This document shows positions 6,457-12,671 of a stretch of DNA of 14,006 nucleotides, one piece after another. The stretch comes from Lawsonibacter sp. (GTDB taxonomy: Bacteria; Bacillota; Clostridia; Oscillospirales; Oscillospiraceae), in contig JAAWNI010000032.1 in NCBI GenBank assembly GCA_022798855.1, forward strand, positions 1 through 14,006. Reading direction: 5' to 3'. Every line of letters starts with the position of its first letter. Position 1 is the first letter of the stretch. A program made the position numbers and the translations under genes. The notes beneath the pieces were generated by a model. The model saw only the letters and a list, made by a program, of their open reading frames with translations. It did not search any database and was not told the DNA's origin.

Positions 6457-6873
6457 ATGAACATCGCGATAATGAGCCATACCAAAAAGCAGGAGCTGAT
6501 GGTCCAGTTCTGCACCGCCTACTGCGGCGTCCTGTCCAAGCATTCCGTCTGCGGCACCAACGCCACCGGACGTATGGTGGCGGAGGCCACAGGCCTGCCT
6601 GTCCAGCTCTTCCTGTCCCACGAGCACGGGGGCATCGAGCAGATCGGCCAGCGCATCATATACAACGAGATCGATATGGTCCTCTTCTTCAACTCACCCC
6701 AGGATAACGAGATGGACAAGGATGTGCTGTACATCACCCGCCTGTGCGACCAGCACTCCGTCCCCGTGGCTACCAACGTGGCCACCGCTGAACTCCTGAT
6801 CCACGGCCTGGCCCGGGGCGACCTGGACTGGCGGGAGGGCATGAACCCCAACCGGGTCCCCTTCGCGCTGTAA
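6457..6873 (+). CDS. Methylglyoxal-synthase-fold protein with degenerate active site
   Basis: The 138-residue product aligns end to end with bacterial methylglyoxal synthases, which turn dihydroxyacetone phosphate into methylglyoxal. Conserved framework stretches include EATGLPV (43-49), GGIEQIG (58-64), NEIDMVLFF (70-78), VPVATNVATAEL (102-113) and GLARGDLDWRE. Key residues of the E. coli enzyme are changed: AHD is SHT (D20 to T9), GGDQQ is GGIEQ (catalytic D71 to I60), the D91 position is S80, and H98 is missing in a loop one residue shorter. The phosphate-binding GTTG and SGP are NATG and SHE. H8 and D89 (equivalents of H19 and D101) remain. It is therefore probably not a normal synthase; it may bind another ligand or act as a regulator. 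It is cotranscribed with the minD-like gene (26-base gap). Confidence 0.88.
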   Translation: MNIAIMSHTKKQELMVQFCTAYCGVLSKHSVCGTNATGRMVAEATGLPVQLFLSHEHGGIEQIGQRIIYNEIDMVLFFNSPQDNEMDKDVLYITRLCDQHSVPVATNVATAELLIHGLARGDLDWREGMNPNRVPFAL

Positions 6874-6891
6874 GTCACGGACCGCGTTTCG

Positions 6892-6935
6892 CGCTCCCGT
6901 CCCGATTCCGGAGGATGGGAGCGTTCCGCTTTTTT
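6892..6935 (+). terminator. Intrinsic terminator after the mgsA-like gene
   Basis: CGCTCCCGTCC (6892-6902) pairs with GGATGGGAGCG (6913-6923), with one G-T wobble, across a 10-base loop. A T-run follows at 6930-6935. It lies 18 bases after the mgsA-like stop codon and ends the minD-like operon. Confidence 0.8.
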
Positions 6936-6941
6936 GCGCCC

Positions 6942-7025
6942 TGTAGGACGCAACGACCCCGGCGCGCCGTTCTAATCGGGTTTTGCGCGGCAATCAGGCG
7001 GCGGGCCGGGCCGTCCCGCCCTACA
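6942..7025. repeat. Inverted-repeat element, TGTAGG-CGACC family
   Basis: Positions 6942-6969 (starting TGTAGGACGCAACGACC) are an imperfect inverted match to 6999-7025, which read on the other strand start TGTAGGGCGGGACGGCC. The right arm matches 12595-12620 almost perfectly, and the left arm matches part of the direct repeats at 11025 and 11294. The structure and dispersal suggest a small mobile or recombinogenic intergenic element. Confidence 0.7.
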
Positions 7026-7113
7026 TCCGTTTTCTTTGGGTGCATCCCAGGGCCTCCCCCGCACAAAATCAATCAAGCCTGTGTGTATTTGAATAAGAAA
7101 GGAAATGTGGCTT
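7026..7113 (+). other. hisS upstream gap
   Basis: Between the repeat element and hisS there are 88 bases with no T-box-like leader and no clear -35/-10 pair. A weak AT-rich stretch TGTATTTGAATAAG (about 7084-7097) could contain a -10 box. The operon upstream is terminated at 6935, so a hisS promoter should exist in or near this stretch or inside the repeat, but none can be placed with confidence. Confidence 0.35.
7096..7103 (+). promoter_or_regulatory. RBS deciding the hisS start
   Basis: AGAAAGGA ends 10 bases before the ATG at 7114 but only one base before an in-frame ATG at 7105. The spacing favours 7114. Confidence 0.7.
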
Positions 7114-8481
7114 ATGGCTAAGGTACAACCCAGAACGCTCTCCGGTTTTATGGAGCTCCTCCCCCCACGGCAGATACAGTTTGACCGGATGATGGAAATT
7201 ATCCGCCGCTCCTTCTCCCTCTACGGCTTTACCCCCCTGGACACCCCCCTCATCGAAGCCAGCGAGGTGCTGCTGGCCAAGGGCGGCGGCGAGACGGAAA
7301 AGCAAATCTACCGCTTTACCAAGGGGGACAGCGACCTGTCCCTCCGCTTCGACCTCACCGTCCCCCTGGCCAAGTACGTGTCCCTGAACTACGCCAAGCT
7401 GGCCTTCCCCTTCCGCCGGTTCCAGATCGGCAAGGTCTACCGGGGCGAGCGGGCCCAGCGGGGGCGGTTCCGGGAGTTCTATCAGGCGGACATCGACGTC
7501 ATCGGCGACGGCCAGCTGGACATCTCCAACGACGCCGAAATTCCCGCCATCATCTACCGCACCTTCACCTCCCTGGGCCTGAACCGCTTCCAGATTCGGG
7601 TGAACAACCGGAAGGTCCTCAACGGCTTCTATGCCATGCTGGGCCTGACCGCCCAGGCCGGCGCCATCATGCGCACGGTGGACAAGCTGGAGAAGATTGG
7701 CGAGAAGTCGGTCCGTGAGCTCCTCACCGCCCCGGACATCGGCCTGACCGACGAGCAAGCGGCGGAGATACTCAAGTTCATCGCCATCAAGGGCCGCAAC
7801 GCCGGCGTCCTCGCCGCCCTGGAGGGCTACCGGGGCCGGGACCCCAAGTTTGACGAGGGCCTGGACGAGCTGTCCGCCGTGGCCAAAAACCTGACCGCCT
7901 TCGGCGTGCCCGAGACGCACTTCGTCCTGGACCTGACCATCGCCCGGGGGCTGGACTACTACACCGGCACCGTCTACGAGACGGCCATGCTGGACCACCC
8001 GGAGATTGGCTCCATCTGCTCCGGCGGGCGGTATGATAACCTTGCGGAATATTACACCGATAAACAACTCCCCGGCGTGGGCATCTCCATCGGCCTGACC
8101 CGGCTCTTCTTCGTGCTGGAGGACCAGGGCTACCTGAACGACGACCTGAACACCGCCCCCGCCGACGTGCTCATCCTCCCCATGACCGGCGACATGGGCC
8201 CGGCCATCCAGCTGGCTACCTACCTGCGGGACCGCTCGCTCCAGGTCCAGATTTACGGGGAGCAGAAGAAATTCAAACAGAAGATGTCCTACGCCGACAA
8301 GCTGGGGGTGCCTTACGTCGTCCTCCTGGGCGAGGACGAGATCAAACAGGGCAAGTACGCCTTGAAGGATATGCGCTCCGGGGAGCAAAAGCTGCTGGCC
8401 ACCGAGGAGGTTTTCCGCGAGATTTCCACCCACGCCGGCGCGGGCGGCGGCGCCAAGCCCATCCTGGACAAGGGGGAATAA
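7114..8481 (+). CDS. hisS: Histidine--tRNA ligase
   Basis: The enzyme charges tRNA-His with histidine. The 455-residue product has the class II catalytic core of HisRS: motif 1 region with GFTPLDTPLIE, TVPLAKYV, motif 2 with RGERAQRGRFREFYQADID (about 110-130), the histidine-specific motif ARGLDYYTGTVYE (about 276-288), SGGRYDNL (about 302-309), and motif 3 with GVGISIGLTRL. A C-terminal anticodon-binding domain follows (PADVLILPM to the end). A hisS-aspS pair is common in Firmicutes; here the two are split by a repeat and a small gene. Only 40-odd bases of unique sequence lie upstream of the RBS, which argues against T-box control. Confidence 0.96.
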   Translation: MAKVQPRTLSGFMELLPPRQIQFDRMMEIIRRSFSLYGFTPLDTPLIEASEVLLAKGGGETEKQIYRFTKGDSDLSLRFDLTVPLAKYVSLNYAKLAFPFRRFQIGKVYRGERAQRGRFREFYQADIDVIGDGQLDISNDAEIPAIIYRTFTSLGLNRFQIRVNNRKVLNGFYAMLGLTAQAGAIMRTVDKLEKIGEKSVRELLTAPDIGLTDEQAAEILKFIAIKGRNAGVLAALEGYRGRDPKFDEGLDELSAVAKNLTAFGVPETHFVLDLTIARGLDYYTGTVYETAMLDHPEIGSICSGGRYDNLAEYYTDKQLPGVGISIGLTRLFFVLEDQGYLNDDLNTAPADVLILPMTGDMGPAIQLATYLRDRSLQVQIYGEQKKFKQKMSYADKLGVPYVVLLGEDEIKQGKYALKDMRSGEQKLLATEEVFREISTHAGAGGGAKPILDKGE

Positions 8482-8504
8482 ACTTTCCAAACTTTTGCGG
8501 AAAT

Positions 8505-8642
8505 GAATCCCTCCACCACCGGACTTCGTCCGGCGGTCCCCCTCCCTTTAACAAGGGAGGCTTTGGGAGGAAAACTCACAATTAAGCGTCAAAAGCCCCC
8601 CTTGTCAAAGGGGGGAGGGCCACGAAGTGGCGGGGGGATTCC
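8505..8642. repeat. Hairpin-rich repeat between hisS and the next gene
   Basis: The ends are inverted copies: GAATCCCTCCACCAC at the left and GTGGCGGGGGGATTC at the right. Inside are four stem-loops: CCGGAC-TTC-GTCCGG (8519-8533), CCTCCCTT-TAAC-AAGGGAGG (8541-8560), CCCCCCTT-GTCA-AAGGGGGG (8596-8615) and GCCAC-GAA-GTGGC (8619-8631). The same hairpin types recur at 11115-11299. The element ends 23 bases before the next start codon and may also weaken readthrough from hisS. There is no coding capacity that looks real. Confidence 0.75.
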
Positions 8643-8665
8643 ACCGCTGCGCAAAGGAGACCCCC

Positions 8666-9160
8666 ATGAAAAAGAAGCTCTGGATTCTCTGTATCATTGT
8701 TGTTCTTCTATCCTCCTTCGGCCTTGGTCTTGCCGCGGGCTATGTTGCTTCGGACTATTCAACGGAGGAATTCAGCTACGACCAAATCAAGGGCTCCAAT
8801 GCTGACCCCCACCCCCAGTCGGCCCGCTTCATCAACATCTTCTATGAGGGCGACTTCCCCGGCATGAGCGACTTCCCCATTACGGCGGAGCAGGCCGAAC
8901 CGGGGAAACAGGCGCTGAACGCCCTGCGGGGGCAAACATACACCCGGCTTTTCCCGCTTATAAGACCCAGCAAAAAAGGAATCGGGATCTATGAGGTCAG
9001 CGGCTGCACTCCCTCTTATACCGCGTACTGGGACGGCAAACATTTATGGCTTCCCGACGAAGGGCGCTGGCGGGGCTATGTTCCCTCCTCCCCCGGCCAG
9101 CTGGAGCAGGAATTCCAGTCGAGCTGGCAATTACAAAACGGAATTATAGATGGAAAATAA
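8666..9160 (+). CDS. Small exported or membrane-anchored protein, unknown function
   Basis: No family is recognised. The 164-residue product starts MKKK and then has one hydrophobic segment (about 5-29), which reads as an uncleaved signal anchor or signal peptide without a lipobox. The rest is soluble, aromatic-rich and probably extracytoplasmic, with YTAYWDGKHLWLPDEGRW near the C-terminus. AAAGGAGA (8653-8660) sits 5 bases before the ATG; an upstream in-frame ATG at 8627 lies inside the repeat and is rejected. Codon use is visibly less GC-biased than in hisS and aspS (for example the TGTTGTTCTTCTATCC stretch near 8699), which hints at later arrival between those genes. It is followed by aspS after 21 bases and could be cotranscribed with it. 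Confidence 0.78.
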   Translation: MKKKLWILCIIVVLLSSFGLGLAAGYVASDYSTEEFSYDQIKGSNADPHPQSARFINIFYEGDFPGMSDFPITAEQAEPGKQALNALRGQTYTRLFPLIRPSKKGIGIYEVSGCTPSYTAYWDGKHLWLPDEGRWRGYVPSSPGQLEQEFQSSWQLQNGIIDGK

Positions 9161-9165
9161 TACAA

Positions 9166-9172
9166 ATAGGAG
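9166..9172 (+). promoter_or_regulatory. RBS deciding the aspS start
   Basis: ATAGGAG lies 9 bases before the ATG at 9182. An in-frame TTG at 9173 directly abuts it and cannot be the start. Confidence 0.7.
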
Positions 9173-9181
9173 TTGATATTT

Positions 9182-10972
9182 ATGGGTGACACAAGCACCT
9201 TTTACCGCACCCACACCTGCGGGGAGCTCCGGATGGAGCAGGCCGGACAGACAGTCACTTTGGCCGGCTGGATGGAGAACCTGCGGGAGGTGGGGCAGAA
9301 TCTGGCCTTCCTGGTCCTGCGGGACTTCTACGGCACCACCCAGGTGGTGCTGGAGACGGAGGAGACGGTCCAGGCCGTCAAGGAGCTGAACAAGGAGACG
9401 GTCATTTCCGTCACCGGCGTGGTCCGGGAACGGGACAGCAAAAACCCCAAGCTCCCCACCGGCGACATTGAGGTGGTGCCCGCCAAAATCCAGGTGCTGG
9501 GCAGGTGCCGCCACAACGAGCTGCCCTTCCCCGTCACCCGGTCCCGGGAGGCCGACGAGTCCGCCCGGCTGAAATACCGCTACCTGGACCTGCGCAATCC
9601 GGAGGTGAAGGACAACATCGTCCTGCGGTGCCAGGTGGTGTCCGCCCTGCGGGCCGCCATGACCGGCCACGGCTTTTTGGAGGTCACCACCCCCATCCTC
9701 ACCGCTTCCTCCCCCGAGGGCGCCCGGGACTATCTGGTGCCCTCCCGGAAGCACCCCGGCAAGTTCTACGCCCTGCCCCAGGCCCCCCAGCAGTTCAAAC
9801 AGCTGCTCATGGCTTCCGGCTTTGACAAGTACTTCCAGATCGCCCCCTGCTTCCGGGACGAGGACGCCCGGGGCGACCGCTCCCCCGGCGAGTTCTACCA
9901 GCTGGACATGGAGATGGCCTTCGCCAACCAGGAGGACGTGTTCGCCGTGCTGGAGGACGTGCTCCCCCCCATCTTCGCCAAGTACGGCAAGTACAGCACC
10001 GCCTCCGCCGCCCCCTTCGTCCGCATCCCCTATCTGGAGTCCATGGAGAAGTACGGCTCCGACAAGCCCGACCTGCGCATCGACCTGACTGTGCAGGACG
10101 CCACCTCCCTGCTGGCCGGCTGCGGCTTCCCGCCCTTTGAGAACCAGACCGTCAAAGCTATCGTGGTGTCCGATTTCTCCGGCACCCGGAAGCAGATCGA
10201 CGGGCTGTGCGGCGAGGTGGAGGTCCAGTCGGGAAATAAGGCCTACTGGTTCCGCTATGATGAGAACGGCGAGATCGTAGGCGGCATCGCCAAGTTCGTC
10301 CAGCCCATCAAGGACCAGGTGGTGGAGGGTCTGAAGCTGGAGAAGGGCTGCTTCGTGGGCCTTACCGCCGGGGCGCTGCTGGCCGCCCAGAAGACCGCCG
10401 GCGTACTCCGGAACAAGCTGGGCGCCTTCTGCCCCGGACACATGGACAAGGAGCGTTATGAGTTCTGCTGGATCGTGGACTTCCCAATGTATGAGATTGG
10501 CGAGGAGTCCGGCGGGCTGGAGTTCTGCCACAACCCCTTCTCCATGCCCAACGGCGGGCTGGAGATCATCGAAAAGGCCATCAAGGGGGAGGTGGACCCC
10601 CTGTCCATCACCGCCTTCCAGTATGACCTGGTGTGCAACGGCGTGGAGCTGTCCTCCGGCGCGGTGCGCAACCACGACCCCGAGCTTATGGTCAAGGCCT
10701 TCTGGATGGTGGGCCTGGAGGAGGAGGACGTGCGCGGCAAGTTCCCCGCCATGTACAACGCCTTCACCTACGGCGCGCCCCCCCACGCCGGCATCGCCCC
10801 TGGGGTGGACCGGATGGTCATGCTGCTGTCCGGCGAGGAGTCCATCCGGGAGGTCATCCCCTTCCCCATGAACAAAAACGCCCAGGACCTGATGATGGGC
10901 GCCCCGGGCACCGTGGAACAGCGCCAGCTGGACGAGCTGAACATCGCCGTCACCAAAACAGAAGAGGAATAA
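9182..10972 (+). CDS. aspS: Aspartate--tRNA ligase
   Basis: The enzyme charges tRNA-Asp; in bacteria with GatCAB it may also mischarge tRNA-Asn, which cannot be judged from this sequence. The 596-residue length fits the bacterial type: an N-terminal OB-fold anticodon domain (about 1-105, with TCGELR and VTLAGWMENLR), the class II core, and the bacterial insertion (GAD) domain between motifs 2 and 3. Motif 2 starts FRDEDARGDR (F224, R225) and continues SPGEFYQLDMEM, where many bacterial enzymes have ADRQPEFTQIDMEM. This is a subtype difference with one extra residue rather than a loss. Motif 3 is GVDRMVMLL (541 onward). A strong terminator follows directly after the stop. Confidence 0.96.
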   Translation: MGDTSTFYRTHTCGELRMEQAGQTVTLAGWMENLREVGQNLAFLVLRDFYGTTQVVLETEETVQAVKELNKETVISVTGVVRERDSKNPKLPTGDIEVVPAKIQVLGRCRHNELPFPVTRSREADESARLKYRYLDLRNPEVKDNIVLRCQVVSALRAAMTGHGFLEVTTPILTASSPEGARDYLVPSRKHPGKFYALPQAPQQFKQLLMASGFDKYFQIAPCFRDEDARGDRSPGEFYQLDMEMAFANQEDVFAVLEDVLPPIFAKYGKYSTASAAPFVRIPYLESMEKYGSDKPDLRIDLTVQDATSLLAGCGFPPFENQTVKAIVVSDFSGTRKQIDGLCGEVEVQSGNKAYWFRYDENGEIVGGIAKFVQPIKDQVVEGLKLEKGCFVGLTAGALLAAQKTAGVLRNKLGAFCPGHMDKERYEFCWIVDFPMYEIGEESGGLEFCHNPFSMPNGGLEIIEKAIKGEVDPLSITAFQYDLVCNGVELSSGAVRNHDPELMVKAFWMVGLEEEDVRGKFPAMYNAFTYGAPPHAGIAPGVDRMVMLLSGEESIREVIPFPMNKNAQDLMMGAPGTVEQRQLDELNIAVTKTEEE

Positions 10973-10979
10973 ATACCTG

Positions 10980-11012
10980 CCCCGGAAGGCTTACCCCCTT
11001 CCGGGGATTTTT
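10980..11012 (+). terminator. Intrinsic terminator after aspS
   Basis: CCCCGGAAGG (10980-10989) pairs perfectly with CCTTCCGGGG (10997-11006) across a 7-base loop, followed by A and five T (11008-11012). It starts 8 bases after the aspS stop. Confidence 0.92.
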
Positions 11013-11024
11013 GACGGCGGGAGG

Positions 11025-11080
11025 GATTCCGTTTGCAGGCAGTCTGTAGGGCGCGACGACCTCGGCGCGCCGTTCTCTGG
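11025..11080. repeat. 56-bp direct repeat, copy 1
   Basis: This stretch matches 11294-11349 at 53 of 56 positions. It contains GGCAGTCTGTAGGGCGCGAC and the palindromic GGCGCGCC, which ties it to the TGTAGG-CGACC family seen at 6942-7025 and 12595-12640. Confidence 0.88.
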
Positions 11081-11114
11081 CGGCAGAGGGGTTCCGTGTA
11101 AAGAGAGATGAACC

Positions 11115-11299
11115 GGAATCCCCCAGTCAGCGGCTCCGCCGCTGCCAGCCCCCTTTAGCAAGGGGGCCTTTTGGAGCAGAACCGGGGCCTTCAAGCGCCC
11201 AAGCCCCCCTTGCTAAAGGGGGGCCGACTCCCCCTGTCAGGGGGAGATGGCCGAAGGCCAGAGGGGGTAGGGGAGGCCACGAAGTGGCGGGGGGATTCC
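11115..11299. repeat. Array of hairpins bounded by GGAATCCCCC inverted ends
   Basis: GGAATCCCCC (11115-11124) is inverted as GGGGGATTCC (11290-11299). Between them lie six stem-loops: AGCGGC-TCC-GCCGCT (11129-11143), GCCCCCTT-TAGC-AAGGGGGC (11148-11167), CCCCCCTT-GCTA-AAGGGGGG (11204-11223), CTCCCCCT-GTC-AGGGGGAG (11228-11246), TGGCC-GAA-GGCCA (11248-11260) and GCCAC-GAA-GTGGC (11276-11288). The last hairpin and right end are the same as in the element at 8505-8642. The two 56-bp direct repeats flank or overlap the array. Confidence 0.8.
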
Positions 11300-11349
11300 A
11301 TTTACAGGCAGTCTGTAGGGCGCGACGACCCCGGCGCGCCGTTCTCTGG
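11294..11349. repeat. 56-bp direct repeat, copy 2
   Basis: Second copy of 11025-11080 at an offset of 269 bases, with three substitutions. Its first six bases (GATTCC) are shared with the right end of the hairpin array. The remaining gap up to 11402 holds no gene. Confidence 0.88.
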
Positions 11350-11402
11350 GGACGAGGGGCTCCAAAATTTGTGAGCCAAGCTTGCGGTCAACGCAGTTCA
11401 TA

Positions 11403-11431
11403 TTGCTATTTTCCCCAAATGGTGGTAAAAT
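11403..11431 (+). promoter_or_regulatory. Sigma-A-type promoter for the racemase-like / ATP-grasp block
   Basis: TTGCTA (11403-11408) and TAAAAT (11426-11431) are 17 bases apart, with an extended -10 TGG before the -10 box. The start point would be near 11438, giving a leader of about 70 bases. That leader contains a bulged GC-rich stem-loop (GGGCC-GGG with CCC-GGCCC, 11454-11477) and ends with the RBS AAAGGGGG at 11491-11498. Confidence 0.78.
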
Positions 11432-11508
11432 AGATAAATTAGAACCTGTCCGCGGGCCGGGGCAAAACCCGAGGCCCATCCCGGAAGACAAAAGGGGGCT
11501 GACCTTTT

Positions 11509-12576
11509 ATGCGCAAGTTGGTCATTGACAAGGCCGGAGTGAAGCATAACCTGACCGTCATCAAGGAGAAGGCGGCGGGGGCGGTCATTTATGGCGTCCT
11601 CACCGGCGACGGAGGGGGCGCGGGCGTTGTCCCCATGGCGCGGCTCCTCCGGGCGGAGGGGATCGGCCGCTTCGCCGTCTACGACGTGGGCGAGGCGAAA
11701 GCATTGCGGGAGGCCGGCTTTGTGGACGAGGAGATCCTCATGCTCCGCTCCACCACCGACCGGGAGGAGCTGGAGCAGCTGGTGGACCTGGGGGTGGTGT
11801 GCACCATCTCCTCGGTGGACACCGGCCTGGCCCTCAACGCCCTGGCGGAGAACCGGGCCACCGTGGCCTGCGCCCACATCCAGGTGGACACCGGCATGGG
11901 CTTCGGCGGCTTTCTGGTCAGCGAACCGGAAAAAATCCTGCTGGCCTACCGCTCCCTGCCCAACGTGGCCCTGGAGGGCATCTACACCCAGCTCCACAGC
12001 ATCAAGCTCAACGACCCGGAGACGGGCCACCAGCTGGACCAGTTCCACCAGGTGCTGGACGCCATCCACGACGCCGGCTTTGAGACGGGGATCGTCCACG
12101 CCGCTGGCTCCTTCACCCTGCTCCACAACTCCAACGCCCGGTTGGACGGCGTCCGGGCCGGCTCCGCCATTCTGGGCCGCTGCCGCCGCACCATGGACGA
12201 CCGGCTGAAAACCATAGGCGCCGGCGAGGCCCCCCTGGCGGAGGTCCGCTGGCTGCCCAAGGGACACACCATCGGAACGGACAGGCCCGTGGTTTTGAAA
12301 AAGCCCACCCGGGTGGCCGTCCTCCCTGTGGGCTACCTCAACGGCTTCGGGCTCACCCGGCCCCGGGAGAGCGGCTTCTGGGCCATGCTGGCCCAGTGGC
12401 GGCACGCCAAAAGGCGCACCGTCCGGGTGGGCGGCCAGCGCCTGCGGGTCATCGGCCCCATCGGCGCCACCGAAACCCTGCTCAACGCCACCAATGTAAA
12501 GTGCTCCGCCGGCGACCTGGCCACCTTCGACATCGACCCCATTTTCGCCAGGGGGTTCGTCCGGGAATTCCGGTAA
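11509..12576 (+). CDS. Alanine-racemase-family protein lacking PLP lysine and catalytic tyrosine
   Basis: The 355-residue product has the fold-type III alanine racemase layout: an N-terminal barrel with LxHNLxxIK (about 12-19), VDTGMG (126-131), GIYTQLHS (157-164) and GVRAGSAILG (214-223), then a C-terminal beta domain with VAVLPVGYLNGF (269-280). True racemases bind PLP through the lysine of AVVKANAYGHG. Here the stretch reads AVIYGVLTGDG, with Y28 in the lysine position. The second catalytic residue, the tyrosine of the YG.TY motif before the GY.DG stretch, also appears lost (IGTDRP, G256). Carbamylated-lysine and arginine positions around VDTGMG are Q125 and F132. It is probably not a racemase, although an intact frame, normal codon use and its own promoter argue for function. 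The ATP-grasp gene follows after 95 bases. Confidence 0.86.
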   Translation: MRKLVIDKAGVKHNLTVIKEKAAGAVIYGVLTGDGGGAGVVPMARLLRAEGIGRFAVYDVGEAKALREAGFVDEEILMLRSTTDREELEQLVDLGVVCTISSVDTGLALNALAENRATVACAHIQVDTGMGFGGFLVSEPEKILLAYRSLPNVALEGIYTQLHSIKLNDPETGHQLDQFHQVLDAIHDAGFETGIVHAAGSFTLLHNSNARLDGVRAGSAILGRCRRTMDDRLKTIGAGEAPLAEVRWLPKGHTIGTDRPVVLKKPTRVAVLPVGYLNGFGLTRPRESGFWAMLAQWRHAKRRTVRVGGQRLRVIGPIGATETLLNATNVKCSAGDLATFDIDPIFARGFVREFR

Positions 12577-12594
12577 ACAGGACGCGGCGCACGC

Positions 12595-12640
12595 GTAGGG
12601 CGGGACGACCCGGCCCGCCGCAAACACGGCGCGCCCTGTG
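12595..12640. repeat. Short inverted-repeat element, TGTAGG-CGACC family
   Basis: GTAGGGCGGGACGACC onward (12595-12620) matches the complement of the right arm at 6999-7025 with about one difference. CGGCGCGCCCTGTG at 12627-12640 is the inverted partner, matching the complement of the start of the 56-bp repeats. It lies between the racemase-like and ATP-grasp genes and leaves room for the latter's RBS. Confidence 0.7.
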
Positions 12641-12671
12641 ATATTCAAAAAATCAAGAGAGGTCTTTTCCA

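Noticed and set aside
8503..8805. Open frame across the hairpin repeat after hisS
   Set aside because: It is mostly repeat sequence, and the frame starting at 8666 has a better RBS and a proper signal segment.
9131..10786. Long open frame on the - strand across aspS
   Set aside because: Antisense shadow of aspS with no recognisable domains and low-complexity composition.
11115..11299. CRISPR array
   Set aside because: The units are hairpins of different sequence and irregular spacing, not identical repeats with unique spacers.
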